Shown here: positions 17,715 to 25,663 of the stretch, one piece after another
How positions within the stretch are numbered: position 1 is the stretch's first letter
How the letters are laid out: the number at the start of each line of letters is the position of its first letter
Program-made: the position numbers and the translations under genes
Source: Olivibacter sp036959255
Lineage (GTDB): Bacteria > Bacteroidota > Bacteroidia > Sphingobacteriales > Sphingobacteriaceae
Direction: 5' to 3'
NCBI RefSeq assembly: GCF_036959255.1
Contig: NZ_JAWMTI010000006.1
Location: forward strand, 186,001 to 250,000
DNA: 64,000 nt
The notes under the pieces: generated by a model
Seen by the model: the letters and a program-made list of their open reading frames with translations, nothing else
The model's database searches: none
Told to the model about the DNA's origin: nothing

Positions 17715-17869
17715 AAAAAAAGTCTTCAACCGGGGAGATTGAAGACTTTTAACTAACCAATTATAAACCTAAATTATGATGACACAAAGATAGTGTAAAA
17801 AATACACACTTCAAAATATTCCACTAATAAAAATCGACTGTAATAATCGATTCGACATTTGGATGACAA
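17715..17869 (+). repeat. Intergenic repeat, copy 1 (terminator hairpin plus conserved tail)
   Basis: The first 106 bp (17715-17820) match copy 2 (21441-21546) with two differences; the next 50 bp are recognisably related but diverged. The repeat begins with a strong hairpin, AAAAGTCTTCAA (17718-17729) and TTGAAGACTTTT (17739-17750), so it can terminate the antiporter transcript. It then holds a leader-like stretch ending in ATGATGACACAAAGATAG, a five-codon ORF, and a GTGTA/TACAC hairpin. It lies in the same orientation as copy 2 and, like it, directly after a plus-strand gene. Confidence 0.85.
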
Positions 17870-18088
17870 AATTTACACCCTGTCAGGCAATTAAAACCAA
17901 AAGGGGTTTGCTCGTTTAAATATTTATTCGCAACTTAATTGAAAATTTCGAGCGTATCTACAGCAGCACGATCTATTTTATTAGCCAATTACAGAAAGAA
18001 AATCCACGAGAAACCAAAAACAGCTGTAGCATGTTTGTATGAGTACTTAGGTTATAAATAATTATTTTCTCAACGTAAAATCTCTAAC
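17870..18088. other. Intergenic region upstream of katG
   Basis: Together with copy 1 of the repeat this makes a 412-bp gap without a gene. I see no TTG-N19-TAnnTTTG promoter. AAATAATTATTT at 18056-18067 is a 12-bp palindrome just before katG and could be a PerR-like or OxyR-independent operator, but in such AT-rich DNA it may be chance. Confidence 0.4.
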
Positions 18089-20362
18089 ATGGAACCAAAA
18101 GACATCAGTAAATGTCCATTTCACGGCGAAAAATTGCTAAAACAACCCATTGGTGGTGGTGGTACCAGAAATCAAGACTGGTGGCCCAATCAATTAAAAC
18201 TAAGTATCCTCCGCCAGCATTCATCTTTATCCGATCCAATGGATCCGGACTTCAACTATGCCGAAGCATTTAAAAGTTTGGACCTCGAAGCAGTAAAACA
18301 AGATCTTCATACTTTGATGACCGACTCACAGGACTGGTGGCCAGCTGATTTTGGCCATTATGGTCCGTTATTTATACGTATGGCCTGGCACAGTGCGGGG
18401 ACTTATCGCGTGGGTGACGGCCGCGGTGGCGCAGGTGGTGGGCAACAACGCTTCGCACCACTGAATAGCTGGCCCGATAATGTCAGTTTAGACAAGGCCC
18501 GTCGATTGCTCTGGCCGATTAAACAAAAATACGGCCGCAACCTCTCTTGGGCAGACCTTTTGGTATTAGCCGGTAATATTGCCTTAGAATCAATGGGTTT
18601 TAAAACTTTCGGATTTGCCGGTGGACGCGAAGATATGTGGGAAGCCGAAGAGGATGTGTATTGGGGCGCTGAAACAACCTGGTTGGGCGGAGACGTACGC
18701 TATGCTCACGGATCCGAAGGTGTGAAGGAAAATCATGGGGTATTGGTATCAGATGACGACGCGGATGGCGATATCCATTCACGCAATTTAGAGAAACCAC
18801 TAGCAGCAGTGCAAATGGGGTTAATCTATGTAAACCCTGAGGGACCGGACGGTAATCCAGATCCTATTGCAGCAGCGAAAGATATACGAGACACCTTTGG
18901 TCGCATGGCGATGAACGACGAAGAAACCGTTGCGCTTATCGCCGGCGGGCACAGCTTCGGCAAAACGCACGGTGCTGCTCCGGCAAGCCATGTAGGAAAA
19001 GAACCGGAAGCGGCAGGACTGGAATTACAGGGATTAGGTTGGAACAATAGCCATGGCAGTGGCAAAGGCCCTGACACCATCACCAGCGGACTCGAGGTGA
19101 TATGGACAACCACCCCAACGCAATGGAGCAATAATTTTTTTGAAAACTTATTTGGCTTTGAATGGGAATTGACAAAAAGCCCAGCAGGTGCTCATCAATG
19201 GGTAGCAAAAGATGCAGGAGATATCATTCCCGATCCTTTTGATCCGACAAAAAAACGGAAGCCGACTATGCTGACTACCGACCTCTCGTTGCGGCTCGAC
19301 CCCGGTTTTGAAAAGATCTCAAGGCATTTCTTGGAAAACCCGGATGCCTTCGCCGATGCTTTTGCCCGCGCCTGGTTCAAACTAACTCATCGTGATATGG
19401 GACCACGCAGCCGGTACCTGGGCGCCGATGCACCTCAAGAAGATTTAATTTGGCAAGATCCTATTCCTGCCGTTGACCACCCACTGGTAGATGCCAATGA
19501 TATAAATACCTTGAAAGCAAAAATTCTTGATACGGGCTTGCATATCGCGGCATTGGTGTCCACAGCCTGGGCTTCGGCTGCTACTTTCCGTAGTTCGGAT
19601 AAACGTGGGGGCGCCAACGGTGCACGCATTCGCCTGGCTCCCCAGAAAGATTGGCCGGTCAACAATCCCCCTCAGCTGGATAAGGTATTACATACATTGG
19701 AAGGTATTCAACAGGATTTTAACGCCTCGCAATCTGGGGGAAAGAAAATATCCCTGGCGGATCTGATTGTATTAGCGGGAGGCGCCGCCATCGAAAAAGC
19801 AGCGAGAGATGCCGGACATACAGTCACAGTCCCGTTCAGCCCTGGCAGAATGGATGCTTCGCAGGAACAGACGGATATCGAGTCCATTGCCTTCCTCGAA
19901 CCTGTTGCAGACGGTTTCCGTAACTATCGTAAACAAAAATCATCCGTATCCACGGAAGCCCTGCTTATTGACAAGGCACAACTGCTCGGGCTCAGCGCTC
20001 CTGAGTTAACCGTTCTGATTGGAGGCCTGCGTGTACTGAACGCAAACTTTGATGGCTCGAACCTAGGTGTTTTCACCAATAACCCGGGTGTATTGACGAA
20101 CGACTTCTTTGTAAACCTACTCGATATGGGTACCGTATGGGAAGCAGCTTCACAAGATCATGAGCTCTACGAAGGTTACGACAGGACAACACGACAACCT
20201 AAATGGACGGCCACACGGGCAGACCTTGTCTTCGGTTCGCATGCAGAACTACGGGCCATTGCCGAAGTGTATGGAAGCTCGGATGGAAAAGATAAGTTTG
20301 TCAAAGACTTTGTTGCTGCTTGGAACAAAGTCATGAATGCCGATCGATTCGATCTCAAATAG
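18089..20362 (+). CDS. katG: Catalase-peroxidase
   Basis: 757 residues, slightly longer than the usual 740. It decomposes hydrogen peroxide through catalase and peroxidase activities using haem. In the N-terminal catalytic domain Arg97, Trp100 and His101 form the distal site (RMAWHSAGTYR), His288 is the proximal haem ligand (GGHSFGKTHG), and Trp100, Tyr247 and Met273 are at the spacing of the Met-Tyr-Trp adduct needed for catalase activity. An insertion containing SDDDADGDIHSRN before Tyr247 is a known long-loop variant. The C-terminal inactive repeat is complete. A terminator follows. Position between two repeat copies is notable. Confidence 0.97.
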   Translation: MEPKDISKCPFHGEKLLKQPIGGGGTRNQDWWPNQLKLSILRQHSSLSDPMDPDFNYAEAFKSLDLEAVKQDLHTLMTDSQDWWPADFGHYGPLFIRMAWHSAGTYRVGDGRGGAGGGQQRFAPLNSWPDNVSLDKARRLLWPIKQKYGRNLSWADLLVLAGNIALESMGFKTFGFAGGREDMWEAEEDVYWGAETTWLGGDVRYAHGSEGVKENHGVLVSDDDADGDIHSRNLEKPLAAVQMGLIYVNPEGPDGNPDPIAAAKDIRDTFGRMAMNDEETVALIAGGHSFGKTHGAAPASHVGKEPEAAGLELQGLGWNNSHGSGKGPDTITSGLEVIWTTTPTQWSNNFFENLFGFEWELTKSPAGAHQWVAKDAGDIIPDPFDPTKKRKPTMLTTDLSLRLDPGFEKISRHFLENPDAFADAFARAWFKLTHRDMGPRSRYLGADAPQEDLIWQDPIPAVDHPLVDANDINTLKAKILDTGLHIAALVSTAWASAATFRSSDKRGGANGARIRLAPQKDWPVNNPPQLDKVLHTLEGIQQDFNASQSGGKKISLADLIVLAGGAAIEKAARDAGHTVTVPFSPGRMDASQEQTDIESIAFLEPVADGFRNYRKQKSSVSTEALLIDKAQLLGLSAPELTVLIGGLRVLNANFDGSNLGVFTNNPGVLTNDFFVNLLDMGTVWEAASQDHELYEGYDRTTRQPKWTATRADLVFGSHAELRAIAEVYGSSDGKDKFVKDFVAAWNKVMNADRFDLK

Positions 20363-20374
20363 AGACGACGGCGT

Positions 20375-20411
20375 AAAAAAGGCGATGAAGAAAATTCATC
20401 GCCTTTTTTTT
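20375..20411 (+). terminator. Intrinsic terminator of katG
   Basis: AAAAAAGGCGATGAA (20375-20389) pairs with TTCATCGCCTTTTTT around a 5-nt loop, followed by T residues to 20411. It lies 12 bp after the katG stop. Confidence 0.85.
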
Positions 20412-20499
20412 GCAAAGTAGGTTTTACGCGCTACATTATTGTCGCATTCCCCCCTTCATATTGCCAATTCTACACCTCACCCGATATGACAATAGCCTC

Positions 20500-20507
20500 T
20501 AATTTTG
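20500..20507 (+). promoter_or_regulatory. Candidate -7 element for the hydrolase gene
   Basis: TAATTTTG fits TAnnTTTG. No TTG is found at the right upstream distance. A start of transcription near 20514 supports the ATG at 20553 over earlier in-frame codons. Confidence 0.35.
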
Positions 20508-20552
20508 TCTTATAAATCAAATCGTAACAATCACGAATTACAAGCAAAACAT

Positions 20553-21428
20553 ATGAAAGCGCTAAAAACATCCATTATCCTCACATTTATCTTGATATTT
20601 CAAGTCAAGCTGCATGCACAGACAAGCCCGGTCAAAGCCGGTTACGCACCGGTAAATGGCTTAAAGATGTACTATGAAGTGCATGGCGAAGGGGCACCGC
20701 TTGTGCTGATACATGGTTCGTTTATGACCATCCCCATGAATTGGGAACAATTGATCCCGCTTTTCAAAAACAGAAAAATTGTAGTAGCTGAAATGCAAGG
20801 CCATGGTCGCACAGCTGATATTCCGCGTGCATTCAGTTACGAAAACATGGCCGATGATGTCAGCGAATTATTGAGATACCTAAAAATCGATAGTACCGAT
20901 GTACTTGGTTATAGCATGGGTGGCGGTGTTGCCTTCCAGATGGGAATTCGCCACCCAAAGCAAGTAAAAAAATTAGTCATTATATCCGGTGCTTATAAAA
21001 ACGATGGTTGGTGGCCCGAAACGGAAGAATCTTTTGCAACGATGAATGCCGCTATGTTTAAAGGCTCACCCTTAGAAGAAGCCTACAAATCCCTTTCGCC
21101 TCACCCCGAGAAATTTGAGGAATTCTTTACCAAAACCATGAGCATCGACTTAAAGCCGTATGATTGGACTGAGGATGTTCGTAAAATGACTATCCCTATC
21201 CTGATGCTGATAGGCGACTCGGACGGTATTCGTTATGAACACGCCAATGAGCTGATGCGTATGAAAGGTGGTGCCAAAATGGGTGACTTCGGTGAAATGT
21301 CCACATCCAGAATGGCCGTCTTACCTGGCACTACGCACATCGGCATGATGACAAGAGCAAGTTGGTGGATCCCTATGATGGATGAGTTTCTAGACAACAA
21401 AAAGGAGCCCAGTATCTTTATGGAATAA
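20553..21428 (+). CDS. Exported alpha/beta hydrolase
   Basis: 291 residues from the ATG at 20553, which opens a signal peptide (MKALKTSIILTFILIFQVKLHAQ). The fold motifs are clear: oxyanion strand-turn LIHGSFM, nucleophile elbow GYSMGGG (Ser about 130) and the late acid in LMLIGDSDGIRYEH, with the histidine in LPGTTHIGMM. It belongs to the broad esterase/haloperoxidase/epoxide-hydrolase branch; the substrate is unknown. It is followed by repeat copy 2, which supplies a terminator. The segment from katG to this gene lies between the two repeat copies. Confidence 0.85.
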   Translation: MKALKTSIILTFILIFQVKLHAQTSPVKAGYAPVNGLKMYYEVHGEGAPLVLIHGSFMTIPMNWEQLIPLFKNRKIVVAEMQGHGRTADIPRAFSYENMADDVSELLRYLKIDSTDVLGYSMGGGVAFQMGIRHPKQVKKLVIISGAYKNDGWWPETEESFATMNAAMFKGSPLEEAYKSLSPHPEKFEEFFTKTMSIDLKPYDWTEDVRKMTIPILMLIGDSDGIRYEHANELMRMKGGAKMGDFGEMSTSRMAVLPGTTHIGMMTRASWWIPMMDEFLDNKKEPSIFME

Positions 21429-21440
21429 TTAGTAATTGCA

Positions 21441-21594
21441 AAAAAAAGTCTTCAACCGGGGAGATTGAAGACTTTTAACTAACCAATTATAAACCTAAAT
21501 TATGATGATACAAAGATAGTGTAAAAAGTACACACTTCAAAATATTTTTCACTAAAATTTCAGTACAGCAATCGTTTCGACAATTCGGTGACAA
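21441..21594 (+). repeat. Intergenic repeat, copy 2
   Basis: Nearly identical to copy 1 over 106 bp and related over a further 50 bp. The terminator-type hairpin is AAAAGTCTTCAA (21444-21455) with TTGAAGACTTTT (21465-21476); the five-codon ORF here reads ATG ATG ATA CAA AGA TAG, differing from copy 1 in one base; the second difference is inside the loop of the GTGTA/TACAC hairpin. It lies 12 bp after the hydrolase stop and before the convergent receptor gene. Confidence 0.85.
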
Positions 21595-21625
21595 TAGCAA
21601 TCAGTTTCAGCCTTCAACATCGAGC

Positions 21626-24013
21626 TTAAAAGTTATAGGCCACACTCAACCGAAAACTTCTGGGCGGCAAGGAACGCCATCCATAATGGCTATATCCCCA
21701 AGCGCCCGGATAATGTCCGGTATAATTATAACGATTGGTTACATTATTCATTAAAACAGAGAACTGATATTTATCCCTTTTATAGGAAGCTCCTAAATCA
21801 AGAATAAACAGATTATCCGGTAAGTATTTTTCCACCGTTACCGGCCAGGCAGCCCGTTTATTCTGGAACTCATAGCCCCCCATAAACCCAAGCCCCTGGA
21901 GATAGCCTTCTTGAATCGTGTACTTAACCCAAGCATTGGTAATATGTTTTGCCGTTCCATTCAACATCATGCCCACCCGATTGGGATCGTTATCTTCCGT
22001 TATCTTCGCATCGGTATATGCATAATTCAACACCACATTCCAAGATCGACCCAAGCGACCATTGATATCCACTTCAATTCCCTTTGACGTCGCTTCGCCT
22101 GATTGTTCCACAAAACCGGGATTATCTGCACCCATGGCAGTTGTGATGTTGGTACGTGTGAGATGATAGGCCGTTATTCCGGCCAACAGATTTCCGTCGA
22201 ACCATGTTTTCTTTAAACCGATCTCCATGTTTTTCCCCCGCGAAGGTTTTACAGGATCACCGGTTAAAAGTGTACCGGTTTGCTCTTGAAAGCTTTGGTC
22301 GTAGAGTGCATAAGCCGTTAAGCTAGGTGTTAAAAGTCCCGTTATGCTGAACCTCGGTGTAACCGCTGAATTATCTACACGTTGCCCATTCGATGCACCG
22401 CTTGTCCGTGTCGTGGTCGTATAACGGAGGCCGGCACCTAAACGCAAGCGATCATGTAACAGGTGCAGCTCATCCTGTAAATGTACCGAATAGTAGCTGT
22501 ATTCTGTCAAATACATTGCCCCACGTTCACGCAATGGCTTAGTCCGATCATAAACCGGGATATCATTTGCCGTTAAATTTCCGTACACCGGATTGTATAT
22601 GTTAAACTGACCGCCGATGGTATCCGGCAAATTTGTCCAATCCGCAACATAGGATTTCGTTCCCATATCCAAACCGGTGAGAACAAAATTGTTCGCCTCT
22701 CCTATTTTGAAATTACCCTTTGCAAAAAGCTGTCCCACTACCGAAGTATTGAGAGCATCATTTACGGCCAATCGTCTGTACAAATTTCCCAACGAATCGA
22801 TGGAATTGAAAAAAGCATACATAGATTCACCCTGCATTCCCGAGTGGATGTATCCCAATTGCCCGGTCAGCATCCAGTTTTCAGAAAGTAAATGGTTGAT
22901 CGTTGCATAAACATTATGCTCTTTGACAACGGTCGGTTTGATGATCGGATCGTTAAAACTAAACCATTCCGGTACCTCTTTAAAATCATTTAAACCATAA
23001 GCATACTTAGAAAAACCACCCGTAAAAGCATTTTGCGAATAAATGTACTCGAAAGTCAAATCTGTCTGATCGGATAAGGTATACCGGAATGACGGATTCA
23101 GGACGTATTGTTCATGCCCTACATACAGCACATGCGAACCCTTTTTCGTACCCATTAAATTAAAGCGGCCCAAGAGCTTGCCATCTTTTGATAATTTAGA
23201 CGTAAAGTCTACTTCACCCCGATACAGACCAAAACTCCCCAAGCTGATACGGGCTGTATTCGGTGCATCGATGCGTGGCTTTTTCGTCACAATATTATAA
23301 AAACCACCGGGTTGTGTATTCCCCATCATAAAACCTGCCGGGCCTTTTACAAATTCAATCCGTTCTACAAAGGACATATCTTCACGCAATGGGCCGAAAC
23401 TACCACTCACATCCATTCCGTTGCGGAGATTAGAAGCAGCATAACCTCGCACGTAGATACCGGCACTGCCCTCTTCCTGATGGTATACAGTCCGTGCGCC
23501 ACTGACATTCTTCGTAAAACCCTCCGCAGTAGACAAGATCATCTGATCATTTAAGGTATTCTGATCAATAATCTGAATATTCTGAGGGGTAACGAGTAAA
23601 TTTTTCGAGAGCCTGAGTGTAGAAGAGGGTACTGTTTTCCGGTTTACCGACACGTTCACGGCATCCAGTTGTTGTTCATTCTTTGCTAAAGTGATGTTCA
23701 GAACAAGCGCTTCATTTCGCTCCAACACTGCTGATTTTCTTTCTGAAGAACCAAAATAGCTGACAGTAACTGTATAAGTGCCACTAATCAGATCGGTAAA
23801 CGCATAAAAGCCCTGTTCATTGGTAAGCGTTTTCTGATCACCCCCGTTCAATAATACCGTTGCACCGGTTAAAGCATTTCCTTCATGATCGGAGATAACA
23901 CCCGAAATTTTGGCTGCATGCTGCGCATAGGCAGCCGAGCAGATCAATAAAAAGCACAAGGCCAATAATAATCTTTGTAGTTTTTCCTTCCTTGAGTAAG
24001 TGATTACACCCAT
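21626..24013 (-). CDS. TonB-dependent siderophore-type receptor
   Basis: 795 residues. Signal peptide to about 30 (ending AYAQ), then a carboxypeptidase-D-like domain (AKISGVISDHEGNALTGATV, about 34-115) typical of Bacteroidota receptors, a plug domain (about 130-240, with GSAGIYVRGYAASNLRNGMDV and VEFVKGPAGFMMGNTQPGG) and a 22-strand barrel ending SFRLSVAYNF with the terminal phenylalanine. The plug motif is that of the FhuA/FpvA siderophore group, not SusC. It imports a ferric-siderophore or similar ligand across the outer membrane with TonB energy. The divergent AraC gene is a likely regulator. Confidence 0.9.
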   Translation of the reverse strand: MGVITYSRKEKLQRLLLALCFLLICSAAYAQHAAKISGVISDHEGNALTGATVLLNGGDQKTLTNEQGFYAFTDLISGTYTVTVSYFGSSERKSAVLERNEALVLNITLAKNEQQLDAVNVSVNRKTVPSSTLRLSKNLLVTPQNIQIIDQNTLNDQMILSTAEGFTKNVSGARTVYHQEEGSAGIYVRGYAASNLRNGMDVSGSFGPLREDMSFVERIEFVKGPAGFMMGNTQPGGFYNIVTKKPRIDAPNTARISLGSFGLYRGEVDFTSKLSKDGKLLGRFNLMGTKKGSHVLYVGHEQYVLNPSFRYTLSDQTDLTFEYIYSQNAFTGGFSKYAYGLNDFKEVPEWFSFNDPIIKPTVVKEHNVYATINHLLSENWMLTGQLGYIHSGMQGESMYAFFNSIDSLGNLYRRLAVNDALNTSVVGQLFAKGNFKIGEANNFVLTGLDMGTKSYVADWTNLPDTIGGQFNIYNPVYGNLTANDIPVYDRTKPLRERGAMYLTEYSYYSVHLQDELHLLHDRLRLGAGLRYTTTTRTSGASNGQRVDNSAVTPRFSITGLLTPSLTAYALYDQSFQEQTGTLLTGDPVKPSRGKNMEIGLKKTWFDGNLLAGITAYHLTRTNITTAMGADNPGFVEQSGEATSKGIEVDINGRLGRSWNVVLNYAYTDAKITEDNDPNRVGMMLNGTAKHITNAWVKYTIQEGYLQGLGFMGGYEFQNKRAAWPVTVEKYLPDNLFILDLGASYKRDKYQFSVLMNNVTNRYNYTGHYPGAWGYSHYGWRSLPPRSFRLSVAYNF

Positions 24014-24044
24014 GTTCTTGTAAATTGATAAATTGAAAATGTTG

Positions 24045-24064
24045 ACAGGACGCAGCAGTCCTGT
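24045..24064 (-). promoter_or_regulatory. Hairpin in the receptor mRNA leader
   Basis: ACAGGAC (24045-24051) and GTCCTGT (24058-24064) form a 7-bp stem with a 6-nt loop, 31 bp upstream of the receptor start codon on the transcribed strand. It may affect translation or mRNA stability; no known riboswitch is recognised. Confidence 0.35.
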
Positions 24065-24099
24065 TGATTTTTAAGCATATAGCTTCAGTCAGGTATGAA

Positions 24100-24130
24100 T
24101 TTCAATCTAAAACTTTTATTTAGACTGAAA
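24100..24130. promoter_or_regulatory. Inverted-repeat operator between receptor and AraC genes
   Basis: TTTCAATCTAAA (24100-24111) and TTTAGACTGAAA (24119-24130) are 12-bp inverted arms with one mismatch and a 7-bp centre. It lies 84 bp upstream of the AraC gene and 87 bp upstream of the receptor gene, the place expected for a shared regulator site. Confidence 0.5.
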
Positions 24131-24213
24131 ATAAATAAATTTGTGCAAAAGTATAGTGAAAGTGAGCTAAGTGTTTATGAGATAGGAAGTACTTTTTATG
24201 AATTTAGCACTTT

Positions 24214-25185
24214 ATGATGGACTACAAGCTTGATGTTGGCGATTTAGCCGAAATGTACGCCCTTGGCAAAAGTGAAATTACCGTCTCCAAAGATAGGGCC
24301 GACAAGTTTTTCCATTTTTCCAAGGGAAAGGTATCCTTTAAAGAAGAACGGTTGCGGAATGAAGTGATCATGGTACAAGGCGCCTATCATTTTAACGACA
24401 ATATTGAGTTAACCGGTTCTGGTGACGCACCGTTACTTGAAATGCAATTCAACCTTAGTCCCTCCAGTATCTTCTATGAAAACAAGCTTAGTAAATCACC
24501 TTTTGTAGCACCCATGTCGGGTAATATTATGTTCGATGCTGAAAACGGCAAGGCCAAGATCGGCTTTAAAAAGGATATCGCTTACCATACGTTCGATCTA
24601 CATCTTCCAACGCCCCTGTTACTTCAGTATGAGGGTGAATGCAAAGAGATGGATCATTTTTTAGACGCCATTGATAAAGGAAAGAGCCGGCTCCTTAGCG
24701 ACCCCCCTATTCGCGTAAGCCCCAAAATATTAAGCGTAATCGATGATATGAGACAATGCCATTATACCGGCATCACACGGAGGATTTACCTGGAGGCCAA
24801 AGTATACGAACTGATTGCACTCAGTTTTAATAAGCTCAACAATGCGCACGAAACGCTTACACTTTCTTCTTACGATAAGGAACGAATTCTGTTAGCGGGC
24901 CAGCTTATCCGCGAAAATGTCGGTCGCCCCCATACCATTCAGGAGCTGGGCAATCTGGTAGGGATTAACCGAAATAAATTGAAACAAGGTTTTAAAGTTA
25001 TTTTTGATACGACACCCTTCGCCTACCTTCAAGAAATACGGATGAACCAGGCAAAACAATACCTGCTGGATACCGACTTACCACTGCAAGAAATCAGTAT
25101 GCTACTGGGGTATAATAACCTCTCCAACTTTAGCGCGGCCTTTAAGAGAATTGTTGGCCATCCGCCTACCAAATTCAGAAAATAA
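24214..25185 (+). CDS. AraC-family transcriptional regulator (PchR-like)
   Basis: 323 residues, starting at one of two adjacent ATG codons. The N-terminal 220 residues are a sensing domain of the PchR kind, with no membrane segment. The C-terminal 100 residues hold both AraC helix-turn-helix units: IQELGNLVGINRNKLKQGFK and LQEISMLLGYNNLSNFSAAF followed by KRIVGHPPTKFRK. Regulators of this sort activate the neighbouring siderophore receptor gene when the ferric-siderophore is present; the divergent position and the inverted repeat between the genes fit that. It ends 4 bp from a convergent gene with no terminator between them. Confidence 0.88.
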   Translation: MMDYKLDVGDLAEMYALGKSEITVSKDRADKFFHFSKGKVSFKEERLRNEVIMVQGAYHFNDNIELTGSGDAPLLEMQFNLSPSSIFYENKLSKSPFVAPMSGNIMFDAENGKAKIGFKKDIAYHTFDLHLPTPLLLQYEGECKEMDHFLDAIDKGKSRLLSDPPIRVSPKILSVIDDMRQCHYTGITRRIYLEAKVYELIALSFNKLNNAHETLTLSSYDKERILLAGQLIRENVGRPHTIQELGNLVGINRNKLKQGFKVIFDTTPFAYLQEIRMNQAKQYLLDTDLPLQEISMLLGYNNLSNFSAAFKRIVGHPPTKFRK

Positions 25186-25189
25186 GCCC

Positions 25190-25660
25190 CTACTGCTCTT
25201 CCACAATTTCCGCATCCAGAAGCTGTATTTCCGCCCCCTTTTCGAGATTGGTATTCAGGTATACCTTTCCCCTGATGGTGAATGGATGATCGGAAAACTT
25301 CGCTTTTCCGCGCTTCATCGTCACCTGCACTAAAGGAGGGATCCCGTTCTGTCCGCAGAACATGCATTGCATTACCGGCAAAACCGATAGCATAAACACA
25401 TGATGTTGCTTTCCCAACTCAAACGGAACCATATAGCCCGGCAAGGTCACCTGCGTATTCTCCAATTCTTTCAACACTTTAGGAAAGTGCGGTGTATAAA
25501 CCGTTGTACCATCCTCTTCTGTCGTGACTTTGTACATCAACTCATCGAAGGCCTCCCAGACCTTATTCATCATCGGCTTATGGTCCGGTAAGTTTTGCGC
25601 CTTTGCAGGATGAACCAACAAGCACAAAAGTATCAGGTTCAGCATCTTTTGAAATGACAT
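25190..25660 (-). CDS. DUF3299-like exported protein
   Basis: 156 residues, signal peptide to about 22 (VHPAKAQ). The core KVLKELENTQVTLPGYMVPFELGKQHHVFML followed by QCMFCGQNG resembles DUF3299 proteins, which occur next to ABC transporters in zinc-regulated clusters of Proteobacteria (the zrg genes of Vibrio cholerae, from memory). The CMFC pair at 99-102 could bind a metal. It is the last gene of a four-gene operon (MerC-like, ATPase, permease, this), 3 bp after the permease. It probably works in the periplasm with the permease. The molecular role is unknown. Confidence 0.65.
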   Translation of the reverse strand: MSFQKMLNLILLCLLVHPAKAQNLPDHKPMMNKVWEAFDELMYKVTTEEDGTTVYTPHFPKVLKELENTQVTLPGYMVPFELGKQHHVFMLSVLPVMQCMFCGQNGIPPLVQVTMKRGKAKFSDHPFTIRGKVYLNTNLEKGAEIQLLDAEIVEEQ

Positions 25661-25663
25661 CTA

